DNA from: Amycolatopsis acidicola
Lineage (GTDB): Bacteria; Actinomycetota; Actinomycetes; Mycobacteriales; Pseudonocardiaceae
DNA length: 64,000 bases
Assembly: GCF_007713735.2 (NCBI RefSeq)
Contig: NZ_VMNW02000026.1
Location: forward strand, 1 to 64,000
Direction: 5' to 3'
The position numbers and the translations under genes were made by a program. This document shows positions 54,875 through 63,522 of the stretch, in pieces (position 1 is the stretch's first letter; each line of letters opens with the position of its first letter). The notes under the pieces were generated by a model that saw nothing but the letters and a program-made list of their open reading frames with translations, was not told the origin of the DNA and ran no database searches.

Positions 54875-56344
54875 TCAGGTCAGTCCGGCCACCACGTCAC
54901 CGATCACGGCCATCGCCTCGGCGATCTCGCCTGCCGACGAAGCCGCGTACCCGAGGACGAGTCCTGGCTGGCCAGAGCGCTGCCGATGCCAGGACAACGG
55001 CTGCACCTTGACCCCGCGCGCGAGCACCGCGGCCGCCAGTTCTGTGTCGGCGAACACATGATCGAAAGTGATCGTCAAATGCAATCCGGCCGCCGCGCCG
55101 TGCACCTGGGCACCCGGCAGCCGCGTTCGAATGGCGTCGATCATCGCGTCACGGCGACGCCGGTGACGGCGGCGGAGCAGCCGCAGCTGGCGCTCCAGCT
55201 CCCCCGAGTCCATCAGCTCGGCGAGCACCAGCTGCGGCAGCACCGCGTTGCCGAGATCGGCGTCCCGCTTGGCGTTGACCACCGCTGCACGGTAACGGCG
55301 GGGTACGACAATCCAGCCCACTCGCAGCGCGGGCGCGAGCAGTTTGGACACGCTGCCCGTGTAGCAGACCTGTTCCGGCAGCAGCGAACGCAACGCGGGC
55401 ACGGGCGGCCGGTCGTAGCGGTGCTCGGCGTCGTAGTCGTCCTCGATGACCAGCCCGCCTTCTTCGGCCCACGCCATCAGCTCGCGTCGACGGGCGCCGT
55501 CCAGCACCACGCCCGTCGGGAACTGGTGCGCCGGCGTGAGCAGCACGGCGGGCGCGCCGCTCGCGCGCAATTCGCCGACCCGCAGGCCGCCGGAATCCAC
55601 CGGCACGGGCGTGGTTTCCAGATGGTGCTGCCGCAAATGCTGCCGCGCGCCGAAGGAACCAGGGTCCTCGACCGCGACGACGCCGATGCCGTCCGCGCGC
55701 AGCACCTGCGCGAGCAACACGAGCCCCTGCGCGACACCCGCGACGATCACGACGTCGTCCGGATCGACGGCGATCCCCCGGTTCCGCGCCAGCCAGTTCG
55801 CCACCGCACGCCGGAAAACCGGTGCGCCACGGGGATCCCCGTAACCGAAGTCCGCCGGCGAGAGCGCGTCGAGCACCGTTCGCTCGGCGCGCAACCAAGC
55901 GGCGCGCGGGAACGCGGCCAGGTCGGGCACGCCAGGCGACAGGTCGATCCGGGCCGGTGTGGCTCGCAGCTCGTCGAGCGTGTCGAGACTCGGCGGGCCG
56001 CTGAACACCTTGCGCGGCAAGGGTTTCCGCGTCGATGCCGGAGCAAGGACCGGGGCGGCCACGACGATCGTGCCCGCGCGGCCGCGGCCCGCCGCCTGCC
56101 CGGTTTCGATCAACCGCTGGTACGCCTCGGTGACCACGCCCCGCGAAACCCGCAACTCCGCTGCGAGCACGCGGCTGGCGGGCAGCCTGCTGCCGACCGG
56201 GAGCAGCCCGTCGGCGATCGCCTGCCGCAGCCTTCCGGTGAGCCAGTCCGACAACCCGCCCGGCGGCGCGTCGGCGAAGTTCAGCTGCAGGAAGTCGGCG
56301 CCCGGTTTGGCCCGGTCAGAGGAGCCGGTTTTGGACCTACTCAC
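54875..56344 (-). CDS. MocR/PdxR-type regulator (GntR plus aminotransferase domain)
   Basis: The 489-residue protein has a GntR winged helix (about 30-95, LTGRLRQAIADGLLPVGSRLPASRVLAAELRVSRGVVTEAYQRL by position) and a fold-type-I aminotransferase-like domain with the PLP lysine in YTGSVSKLLAPALRVGW near 333. Such proteins sense pyridoxal phosphate or amino-acid derivatives. The GTG at 56344 is divergent from the EamA transporter at 56373, so it probably regulates that gene. Confidence 0.9.
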   Translation of the reverse strand: MSRSKTGSSDRAKPGADFLQLNFADAPPGGLSDWLTGRLRQAIADGLLPVGSRLPASRVLAAELRVSRGVVTEAYQRLIETGQAAGRGRAGTIVVAAPVLAPASTRKPLPRKVFSGPPSLDTLDELRATPARIDLSPGVPDLAAFPRAAWLRAERTVLDALSPADFGYGDPRGAPVFRRAVANWLARNRGIAVDPDDVVIVAGVAQGLVLLAQVLRADGIGVVAVEDPGSFGARQHLRQHHLETTPVPVDSGGLRVGELRASGAPAVLLTPAHQFPTGVVLDGARRRELMAWAEEGGLVIEDDYDAEHRYDRPPVPALRSLLPEQVCYTGSVSKLLAPALRVGWIVVPRRYRAAVVNAKRDADLGNAVLPQLVLAELMDSGELERQLRLLRRRHRRRRDAMIDAIRTRLPGAQVHGAAAGLHLTITFDHVFADTELAAAVLARGVKVQPLSWHRQRSGQPGLVLGYAASSAGEIAEAMAVIGDVVAGLT

Positions 56345-56372
56345 CGAACCATTGTGCCGACAGGCTGGGCCC

Positions 56373-57338
56373 ATGCCCAGCAAACTCCGCAACGTCGCCG
56401 CCGGTGCCGCGGCGATGGCACTGGTCGGTGGCAGCGTCGGCGTCTCCCGCACGCTCACCGACGCGCCCTTGGCCACGGCACAGGCGATCCGTTACGCCAT
56501 CGCGTTCTTCGTCCTGCTCGGGATGGCGAAGGCCACGCGGGTTCCGATCGTCCGGCCGCGGGGCCGGGAATGGCTGTGGCTGGCGGGAGTCGCGCTCAGC
56601 GGGCTCGTCGTGTTCAACATCGCCGTCGTGCGCGGGGTGGCCCACGCCGAACCGGCGGTCATCGCGGTCGCGGTTGCCTGTGTGCCGGTGTTGCTCGGCG
56701 TGGTGGGTCCTTTGCTGGAACGCCAATCGCCACGCGGGCGGCTCGTCGTGGCTGCTGTCGTCGTGACTGTGGGCGGCGCGCTCGTGGAAGGCGTCGGCCG
56801 GACGGACGCGGCGGGGATCGCCTGGGCGGTGGTCGCTTTGGTGTGCGAGGCCGGGTTCACCTTGCTCGCGGTGCCGGTGCTGCCGCGGCACGGGCCGTGG
56901 GGCGTTTCGCTGCACTCCGTGTGGCTGGGCGCGGTCATGTTCGGCGTGCTCGCCGTGACCGAGCAGCCCGCCCATCTGACCGGCACGCACTGGGCCGCGA
57001 TCGGCTATCTCGCGGTGCTGGTCACCGCGGTCGCCTTCCTGCTCTGGTACTCGACCGTCGCCGCGCTCGGCTCGGGCCGCGTGGGCCTGCTCACGGGCGT
57101 CGCGCCGGTCAGCGCCGCGCTCACCGGACCGGCCCCGGGCCCGCTCGTGTGGACCGGGATCGCCGTGGTCGGCGCCGGTCTCGCCCTCGGCCTTGCCACT
57201 CGATCAGGTGAGTCCGGGAACCCTGCCGGGCCCGCGGCCGACCTGCAAGATGTCACGCCGGGCCGGTCCGCCCCCGGGGCCCACCTGCCCGGCGTCACCC
57301 CACCCGCGGGCCCAAGGGGGATACACCGTCGCCTGTGA
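56373..57338 (+). CDS. EamA (DMT) family transporter
   Basis: The 321-residue protein has ten predicted helices in two EamA repeats: KLRNVAAGAAAMALVGGSVGVSRTL begins the first and AAGIAWAVVALVCEAGFTLLAV the second. The C-terminal tail is extended and Pro/Gly-rich. It is divergent from the MocR regulator, 28 bp away. Export of amino acids or metabolites is typical, but the substrate is unknown. The tail after residue 275 may be disordered. Confidence 0.88.
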   Translation: MPSKLRNVAAGAAAMALVGGSVGVSRTLTDAPLATAQAIRYAIAFFVLLGMAKATRVPIVRPRGREWLWLAGVALSGLVVFNIAVVRGVAHAEPAVIAVAVACVPVLLGVVGPLLERQSPRGRLVVAAVVVTVGGALVEGVGRTDAAGIAWAVVALVCEAGFTLLAVPVLPRHGPWGVSLHSVWLGAVMFGVLAVTEQPAHLTGTHWAAIGYLAVLVTAVAFLLWYSTVAALGSGRVGLLTGVAPVSAALTGPAPGPLVWTGIAVVGAGLALGLATRSGESGNPAGPAADLQDVTPGRSAPGAHLPGVTPPAGPRGIHRRL

Positions 57339-57363
57339 AGAGGGTTCGTGATCTCATATCGGT

Positions 57364-57873
57364 ATGAGCAGCCTCGAGCACCCGGCGGTGGCCAAGGTCG
57401 CCGCCGCACTCGCCGAAGCGGGTCAGCCTCACGCGGCGCAGGGCATCCGGATCCTGCCCGCGGACGCGCGCACCGCGGCGCAGGCCGCCGAAGCGCTCGG
57501 GGTGGCGGTAGGGGCGATCGCGAACAGCCTGATCTTCCGCGCGGTCTTCGAAGACGGGCCCCGGCCGTTGCTGTCACTGACCTCGGGCGCGCATCGCGCG
57601 GACACCGCGCTGCTCGCGGAACTGATCGGTGCCCAAGCGGTGGAGAAGGCCGACCCGCGGTTCGTGAAGGAGCACACCGGTCAGGTCATCGGCGGGGTCG
57701 CCCCGGTCGGGCACCCGGCGCCCATCCTCACGCTCGTGGACACCGCGCTCGAACAGTACGACGAGATCTGGGCGGCGGCGGGCCACGCGAAATCCGTCTT
57801 CCCGACGACGTACGCGGGGTTGCTGGAGCTGACCGGCGGACGGGCCGCGGACGTCGCGGGGGCGGGAACATGA
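57364..57873 (+). CDS. YbaK/EbsC-type tRNA editing domain protein
   Basis: The 169-residue protein matches freestanding trans-editing domains that hydrolyse misacylated tRNA (for example Cys-tRNAPro): AAQAAEALGVAVGAIANSLIFRA at the start, ADPRFVKEHTGQVIGGVAPVGHP in the middle and KSVFPTTYAGLLELTGGRAADV near the end (parts by position). The active-site Lys/Gly-rich loop GVAPVGHP is present. It overlaps the following GNAT gene by ATGA. Confidence 0.9.
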   Translation: MSSLEHPAVAKVAAALAEAGQPHAAQGIRILPADARTAAQAAEALGVAVGAIANSLIFRAVFEDGPRPLLSLTSGAHRADTALLAELIGAQAVEKADPRFVKEHTGQVIGGVAPVGHPAPILTLVDTALEQYDEIWAAAGHAKSVFPTTYAGLLELTGGRAADVAGAGT

Positions 57874-58436
57874 CCACGGTGTCGACCGAATTCGTGCAGC
57901 TGACCGCCGACGAGTTCCGCACCAGGCTGCGCGAGGCGCTGGCCATCTACGTCGAGGCGATGCGCTACCCGCCGGGCACGGCCGAACAGCGCGCGCCGAT
58001 GTGGCTGACGCACGCGCTGCGCGAGGGCTGGCGGTGCATCGGCGCGTTCGACTCGCACGGCACGATGGTCGGGATCGCTTACGGCTACAAGGGAAATCCC
58101 GGCCAGTGGTGGCACGAGCAGGTACGCCGCGGGCTGGTCAAGAGCACCGGCGAGGAGCATGCCGAACACTGGCTGCGTGACTACTTCGAGCTGACCGAGA
58201 TCCACGTCAGCCCGCGCAGCCAGGGCGGCGGCATCGGCGAGGAACTGTTGCGGCGCCTGCTCACCGGCGTCACCAACGACCACGTCCTGCTGTCCACGCC
58301 CGAAGGCCCGAGCCGCGCGTGGAAGCTGTACCGGCGCGTGGGTTTCCTGGATGTGCTGCGGGAGTACCACTTCGCGGGAGACCCGCGGCCGTTCGCGATA
58401 CTCGGCCGCAGGCTCCCGCTCGAACCTCCTGCCTAG
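57870..58436 (+). CDS. GNAT family N-acetyltransferase
   Basis: The 188-residue protein has a GNAT fold with the acetyl-CoA binding segment IHVSPRSQGGGIGEELLRRLL and LYRRVGFLDVLREYHFAG at the end. An acidic/aromatic N-terminal region may bind the acceptor. The substrate is unknown. Its start overlaps the YbaK gene, so the two are co-translated. Confidence 0.88.
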   Translation: MTTVSTEFVQLTADEFRTRLREALAIYVEAMRYPPGTAEQRAPMWLTHALREGWRCIGAFDSHGTMVGIAYGYKGNPGQWWHEQVRRGLVKSTGEEHAEHWLRDYFELTEIHVSPRSQGGGIGEELLRRLLTGVTNDHVLLSTPEGPSRAWKLYRRVGFLDVLREYHFAGDPRPFAILGRRLPLEPPA

Positions 58437-58703
58437 GCCCGAGTTGGCCCCTCCCGCGCACGAGTTGGCCGCCCCCGTTCGCGTGTTGGCCCCGCCCGCG
58501 CACGAGTTCGCCCCGCCCGCTCACAAGTTGGCCGCCGACGGAGCCAACATACGAACGAGACCCGGGACAGGCCCGCCACCAGCCAACACACCGGCGCCAC
58601 CAGCCAACACACCCACGGCGACGGCCAACACACCCACGGGGGCGGCCAACATGGCGACGGGGGCGGCAAAGGCACGGGGGCGGCAAAGGCACGGGCACGG
58701 GCG
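58437..58703. repeat. Inverted pair of 21-bp tandem arrays between convergent genes
   Basis: GTTGGCC (once GTTCGCC) starts at 58443, 58464, 58485, 58506 and 58527, exactly 21 bp apart. After a break its complement GCCAAC starts at 58543, and then at 58582, 58603, 58624 and 58645, again 21 bp apart. The right end holds GGCGGCAAAGGCACGGG repeated. The two arrays are inverted, so their transcript could fold back. No gene is evident. Confidence 0.9.
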
Positions 58704-59603
58704 TTAGGACTTCGTGTAGGTCAGGGCCAGCGCGCCGACGAGCAACGCCGCGCCGGTCCAGCCGACCGGCCCGAGTTGGTCGTGCAGCACGAAGGCCGAC
58801 AGCACCGCGGCGGTGAGTGGCTCCATCAACGTGGACAACGCCGCCACCACGGCGGGCGCGCGCCGCAGCGCCAGGAAGTACATCGCGTACCCGAGGCCCG
58901 TCGGCACGATCCCGAAGTAGAGCGCGACGGCCAGCACGTCGGGCCGAAGCGGCAGCGCCATGCCGAACCACAGCCCGGCGGGCGTGAGCAGCAGACCACC
59001 GAGCAGACAGCCGAAAGCCGTGGTGCTGAAGGCATCCAGCCCCTCGACGTGCCTGCGGGTGAGCAACGTCAGCGCCGCGAACCCGGCGCCCGCGGCGAGC
59101 GCCAGCGCCACCCCGGCGAGCAGCCGCCAGCCACCCGGGATGCCCTCGGGCGACCACGTGAGCAGGACGAGCCCGAGCACCGCGACGGCGATCGCGACCA
59201 GGTTCACCGGGCTGGGCAGCCGCCGGGTGCGCACCGCCGTCGCCAGCGCGACGAACACCGGCACGCTGCCGATGGTGACCATCGTGGAGATGCTCACCGA
59301 GGTGAACGAGATCGCGCCGAAATAGCAGCTCTGGAACTGCGCCAGCAGCACGCCGGCCGCCAGCAGCCGGACGAGGACCGGCTTGGTCCAGACCATGTTC
59401 CGCAAGGACCCGCGGGCCCAGAGGAACAGCACGGTGCAGCAGCCGCCGAGCAGCAGCCGGTACGCCGCCACCGGCAGGGAGTGCAGATGTCCTTTCGTGG
59501 CAAGGAGAGTGCCGGACAGGCCGCCGGTGCCCCAGAGGAGCCCGGCGATGATCAGCGTGACCGCCGACCGGCCGCGCGCGGGCGCGGCAACAGTTGTGGA
59601 CAT
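58704..59603 (-). CDS. EamA (DMT) family transporter
   Basis: The 299-residue protein has ten predicted helices: AVTLIIAGLLWGTGGLSGTLLATKGHLHS, LLLGGCCTVLFLWARGSL and a second EamA repeat from GWRLLAGVALALAAGAGFAALTLL. The family exports metabolites or drugs; the substrate is unknown. The start at 59603 has GGAG 9 nt upstream. Upstream lies a 148-bp leader with an inverted repeat arm (59720-59733). Confidence 0.9.
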   Translation of the reverse strand: MSTTVAAPARGRSAVTLIIAGLLWGTGGLSGTLLATKGHLHSLPVAAYRLLLGGCCTVLFLWARGSLRNMVWTKPVLVRLLAAGVLLAQFQSCYFGAISFTSVSISTMVTIGSVPVFVALATAVRTRRLPSPVNLVAIAVAVLGLVLLTWSPEGIPGGWRLLAGVALALAAGAGFAALTLLTRRHVEGLDAFSTTAFGCLLGGLLLTPAGLWFGMALPLRPDVLAVALYFGIVPTGLGYAMYFLALRRAPAVVAALSTLMEPLTAAVLSAFVLHDQLGPVGWTGAALLVGALALTYTKS

Positions 59604-59719
59604 GGAAAATCGCTCCTGCGTCGAAGAAGTCGGGGGACGACGACGCGGGGCGAAGACGTTTACGTATCCGCCCCGCTAGGAGCGCGGCGGTGGGGTGACG
59701 CGGTGGAGCCAGGGCACGG

Positions 59720-59809
59720 TTACCAATCCGATCTGAAGTAGGCCAACGCGATCAACTGGAAGCCGACCTGCGCGAGGCGGATCGCCGTGACTGCCGATCG
59801 GATTGGTAA
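59720..59809. repeat. 14-bp inverted repeat split by 62 bp
   Basis: TTACCAATCCGATC (59720-59733) and GATCGGATTGGTAA (59796-59809) are exact reverse complements. Joined at a single shared GATC they would make a 24-bp perfect palindrome, TTACCAATCC plus GATC plus its mirror GGATTGGTAA. The intervening 62 bp end the DUF885 gene. Confidence 0.85.
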
Positions 59810-61479
59810 TGATCAGCAGAGTACAGTTCGGCCAGTTGTTCGCGGAGGGTGTCCAGTCCCATCCCGCCGAGCCGGAGCGCGCGGGTGTGGAAGTCCTTGA
59901 TGTCGACGCCGCGAGCGCGCGCCTCTTCGCGCGCCTGCAGCCACAGTCGTTCGCCGAGTTTGTACGACGGCGCTTGCCCCGGCCAGCCGAGGTAGCGGTC
60001 GATCTCGTCGCGCACGAGCGGCGGGTCGGTGATGGTGCGGGTGAGCATGAACTCCAGGCCCAGCTCCGGGGTCCACCGCTCGCCCTCGTGGAACCCGGTG
60101 CCCTTCGGGATCTCCAGCTCCAGGTGCATGCCGAAGTCCACGATCACGCGGCCGGCGCGGAACAGCTGCTCGGAGAGCATCCCGAACAGGTTGCCGTCGT
60201 CGGAGAGGTAACCGAGGTCCTGCATCAGGCGTTCGGCGTAGAGCGCCCAGCCTTCGCCGTGCCCGGAGGTGAACGCGAGCAGCCGCTGGAACCGGTTGAG
60301 CGAGCGCTCGGCCACCGCCGTCGCGATCTGCAGATGGTGGCCCGGCACGCCCTCGTGGTAGACGGTGCTGACCTCGCGCCAGGTGGAGAACTCGTCGCGG
60401 CCCGGCGGCAGCGACCACCACATCCGGCCCGGCCGCGAAAAGTCCTCGCTCGGCCCGGTGTAGTACGCGCCGGCGCCGCCCCCGGGCGGGGCGATCTTGC
60501 ACTCCAGCGCCATCAGCTCGTCGGGGATGTCGAAATGCTTGCCCCGCAACGCTTTCAGCGCGTTGTCGGAAAGCTCCTGCATCCAGTTCTCGAAGTTCTT
60601 CCTGCCCTGCACGCGATAGCGCGGATCCTCGTCGAGCGCGGCGGCCGTCTCGGCGAGGGTGGCGCCCGGCTTCAGGCGGCCCGCGACCTCGCGCATTTCG
60701 GCTTCCAGCCGGGTGAACTCCGCCCAGCCCCATTCGTAGGACTCCTGCGGGTCGAGCGCCGCGCCGATGAAGTACCGCGACCACAACCGGTACGCGTCGG
60801 GCCCGACGGCGTCCTTGGCCCTGGCCTTCGGCGCGAGCTCCGCGCGGAGGAAACCGGCAAGCTCCGCGTACGCCTCCTGCGCCAGATGCGCCCCGTGGCG
60901 AAGCTCCTCACGCAGCGAATCCGGCACGTTGCCGGCTCCGGCGACGAGGCTGTCGAAGAAGCCCGCCTCCCCGCTCAGCCCGGCCCAGGTTTCCGCCTGC
61001 GCGGCGACCTTGGTGACCTGGCGCAGCGCCGGCGCGTTGCCCGCGTCCGCCGCGACCAGCAGCGAAGCCCGCACGCCGTCGAGCGCGTCGGGGACCTTGG
61101 CCAGCCGGGCCGCGATGGTGGCCCAGTGCTCCGGGGTGTCGGTGGGCATCAGGTCGAACGTCTGGCGCAGGTCCTGCACCGGGCTGGCGATCACGTTCAG
61201 CGAGGCCTCGTCCAGCCCCGCGTCGTGGATCTCGACCTCGAGCCCGACCCGCTCGGTGAACACGGCCTTGGCGGCGCGCTCCGACGCGTCCACCGGCTCG
61301 GCGGCACCGACCGCGGCCAGCGCCCGCTTGGCCAGCGACGCGCGCGCGGCGTGGCCCTCCGGCGAGTAGTCGGTCAGCTGGTCCTCGTGCCCCGGGATGC
61401 CGATCTCGGTCGCCGCCACCGGGTGCGCCGCCGCGAAGTCGTCGACGAACTGATCGCAGATTTCGTGCACCGAAGCCAT
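59752..61479 (-). CDS. DUF885 metallopeptidase-like protein
   Basis: The 575-residue protein belongs to DUF885, a helical family with an HExxH-like metallopeptidase fold. STVYHEGVPGHHLQIATAV contains the conserved HEG-PGH motif, and YGLGWALYAERL-type sequence (GEGWALYAERLMQDLGYL) follows. Residues near the C-terminus (HYQSDRQSRRSASRRSASS) are abnormal, replacing the usual end, and arise from the split palindrome (59720-59809). It lacks a signal peptide. Confidence 0.85.
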   Translation of the reverse strand: MASVHEICDQFVDDFAAAHPVAATEIGIPGHEDQLTDYSPEGHAARASLAKRALAAVGAAEPVDASERAAKAVFTERVGLEVEIHDAGLDEASLNVIASPVQDLRQTFDLMPTDTPEHWATIAARLAKVPDALDGVRASLLVAADAGNAPALRQVTKVAAQAETWAGLSGEAGFFDSLVAGAGNVPDSLREELRHGAHLAQEAYAELAGFLRAELAPKARAKDAVGPDAYRLWSRYFIGAALDPQESYEWGWAEFTRLEAEMREVAGRLKPGATLAETAAALDEDPRYRVQGRKNFENWMQELSDNALKALRGKHFDIPDELMALECKIAPPGGGAGAYYTGPSEDFSRPGRMWWSLPPGRDEFSTWREVSTVYHEGVPGHHLQIATAVAERSLNRFQRLLAFTSGHGEGWALYAERLMQDLGYLSDDGNLFGMLSEQLFRAGRVIVDFGMHLELEIPKGTGFHEGERWTPELGLEFMLTRTITDPPLVRDEIDRYLGWPGQAPSYKLGERLWLQAREEARARGVDIKDFHTRALRLGGMGLDTLREQLAELYSADHYQSDRQSRRSASRRSASS

Positions 61480-61511
61480 AGGGAGAACCTACCGTGCCGG
61501 GCAACGAGATT

Positions 61512-62405
61512 TCAGGCGCGCGCGGGCACCAGCCCGAGCCGGTGGACGACCTCGCGCGTCGCCTTCGCGCGGTTGAACGTGTAGAAGTGCAGATCCGGAA
61601 CGCCCTCGGCGAGCAGCCGTTCGCACAGCTCGGTGACCACGTTCATACCCTCCTCACGGAAGGCCTTGGGCTGCTCCGACAACGGCTCGAGCCGGTCGAG
61701 CAGCTGCTGCGGGCACTGCGCGCCGGACAGTTTGATCGTGGTGTGCAGCGTGCGCGGGGTGGTCAGCGGCATCACGCCGGGGATCAACGGCGCGTCACAG
61801 CCCGCGGCGGCCACCCGGTCGCGGAGGCGAAGGAAGTCCTCGGCTTCGAAGAACAGCTGGGCGATGCCGAAATCCGCGCCCGCCTTGAACTTGCGCACCA
61901 GGTACTTCGTGTCGGTCTCCAGATCCGGCGAGCGCGGATGCCCGTACGGGAACGCCGAAACGCCGACGCAGAAGTCGCCGAGCGAGCGCACGAGGGAGAC
62001 CAGTTCCTCGGCGTACTTCAGGCCTTCGGGGTGCGCCACCCAGTCGCCGTACGGGTCGCCCGGCGGGTCGCCCCGCAGCGCGAGGATGTTGCGCACGCCG
62101 ACGGCCGCGTACCAGCCGATGACGTTGCGCAGCTCGGCCACGGAGTGGTTCACGGCCGTGAGGTGCGCCATCGGGACCAGCGTGGTCTCGGTCGCGGCGC
62201 GGGCGATGTTGCGGATCGTGCCGTCGCGGCTGGAACCGCCGGCGCCATAGGTGATCGACATGTACGCCGGGTCGAGCGGCTCCAGCTGCCGGATCGACTT
62301 CCACAGGACAGCCTCGTCCGCGGCGTCCCGCGGCGGGAAGAACTCCACCGAGAACACGGGGGCATCGCCCTGTAACCGCTCCAGCACCGACGTCATACCG
62401 GACAT
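61512..62405 (-). CDS. metF: Methylenetetrahydrofolate reductase
   Basis: MetF reduces methylene-THF to methyl-THF for methionine synthesis. The 297-residue barrel protein shows FSVEFFPPRDA, YMSITYGAGGSSRDGTI, ALRGDPPGDPYGDW and FGIAQLFFEAEDFLRL. The start at 62405 or 62396 is possible; GGAGGT lies 15 nt before the former. It follows the BASS-family gene after 5 bp on the same strand. Confidence 0.93.
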   Translation of the reverse strand: MSGMTSVLERLQGDAPVFSVEFFPPRDAADEAVLWKSIRQLEPLDPAYMSITYGAGGSSRDGTIRNIARAATETTLVPMAHLTAVNHSVAELRNVIGWYAAVGVRNILALRGDPPGDPYGDWVAHPEGLKYAEELVSLVRSLGDFCVGVSAFPYGHPRSPDLETDTKYLVRKFKAGADFGIAQLFFEAEDFLRLRDRVAAAGCDAPLIPGVMPLTTPRTLHTTIKLSGAQCPQQLLDRLEPLSEQPKAFREEGMNVVTELCERLLAEGVPDLHFYTFNRAKATREVVHRLGLVPARA

Positions 62406-62410
62406 CGTAT

Positions 62411-63409
62411 CTAGTGCACGACCTCCAAGTCCCCGGCCTGAGACCTGGCTCCCCATCGCCGCGCCAGCACGGCGCAGATCATCAGTTGCGCCTGGTGGAA
62501 CAGCATGAGGGGCAGCACGATCAGCCCGACCGTATGCGCCGGGAACAGCACGGTGGCCATCGGCAGCCCGCTGGCCAGGCTCTTCTTCGACCCGCAGAAC
62601 ACGATCGCGATCTCGTCCGCGCGGGAGAACCCCAGCCGCGGCACGACGAGCTTCAGGATCCAGAACACCGCATAGAACAGCAGCAGGTTCACCGCGAGCA
62701 GCGCGACGAGGGAGACCCAGCTCAGCTGGTGCCAGATCCCGGCGACCACGCCTTCGCTGAACGCCGTGTACACGACGATCAGGATCACCGAGCGGTCCGC
62801 GCGGCCGAGCACCTTCTTGTGCCGCGCGATCCAGCCGCCGATCCAGCGCCGCGCGACCTGTCCGGCCACGAACGGCACCAGCAGCTGCAGCACGATCGAC
62901 GTGACCGAGTGCGCCGAGAATCCACTGCCCGAGGTGTTGAGGAGCAAACCCACCAGCAACGGCGTGAGCACGATCCCGATCAGGCTGGAGAACGTCGCGC
63001 TGCAGATCGCCGCCGCCACGTTGCCGCGGGCGATGGAGGTGAACGCGATGGATGAGTTCACCGTCGACGGCAATGCGCACAGGAAGATCACGCCGGCCAC
63101 CAGCGTCGGGCTCAGCACCCCGCCGGGCAGGAGCCGGGTCAGCAGGCCGAGCAACGGGAACAGCACGAACGTCGCGATGAGGATCGTGAGGTGCAGCCGC
63201 CAGTGCTTCAGTCCTTCCACAGCCTCCGCTGTGGACAGTCGCGCGCCGTAGAGGAAGAACAGCGCGCCGACGCCGATCGCGCTCACCGCGGAAGCGATAT
63301 CGGCGCCGTGGCCGCGGGCGGGCAGCAGCGCGGCCACGCCTACCGTGGCCAGGATCCCGAGGATGAACGGGTCGATCCTGGACTTGGCGAGCAGCGCGGA
63401 GCCACGCAT
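62411..63409 (-). CDS. Bile acid:sodium symporter-family protein
   Basis: The 332-residue membrane protein has about nine or ten helices: DPFILGILATVGVAALLPARG at the start, VVAGVIFLCALPSTVNSSIAF and FCGSKKSLASGLPMA, the last being typical of the SBF-like (BASS) family. It likely transports an organic anion or similar solute with a cation. It is divergent from the LysR gene at 63523, which may regulate it, and precedes metF. Confidence 0.88.
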   Translation of the reverse strand: MRGSALLAKSRIDPFILGILATVGVAALLPARGHGADIASAVSAIGVGALFFLYGARLSTAEAVEGLKHWRLHLTILIATFVLFPLLGLLTRLLPGGVLSPTLVAGVIFLCALPSTVNSSIAFTSIARGNVAAAICSATFSSLIGIVLTPLLVGLLLNTSGSGFSAHSVTSIVLQLLVPFVAGQVARRWIGGWIARHKKVLGRADRSVILIVVYTAFSEGVVAGIWHQLSWVSLVALLAVNLLLFYAVFWILKLVVPRLGFSRADEIAIVFCGSKKSLASGLPMATVLFPAHTVGLIVLPLMLFHQAQLMICAVLARRWGARSQAGDLEVVH

Positions 63410-63477
63410 GAACCTGTCCTCTCTTCCGGGCCGGTCACTCCATCCTCCGGCGGCCGCCTTCGATTGTGAAGCATGAT

Positions 63478-63494
63478 TAGCGCCATAACTGCTA
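63478..63494. promoter_or_regulatory. LysR-type inverted repeat candidate
   Basis: TAGC (63478-63481) and GCTA (63491-63494) flank a 9-bp centre in the divergent BASS/LysR promoter. It is short, so only a candidate. Confidence 0.35.
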
Positions 63495-63522
63495 TCGCGC
63501 CACGTGATATACGCTCCTTCTC

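Noticed and set aside
58437..58703. Possible CRISPR array because of regular 21-bp spacing
   Set aside because: The repeated word is only 7 bp, the spacers are similar to each other and no cas gene is near.
59650..59720. A short leader peptide or riboswitch before the EamA gene on the minus strand
   Set aside because: A GTG-started frame of 13 codons exists, but there is no paired structure or known riboswitch core that I can recognise.
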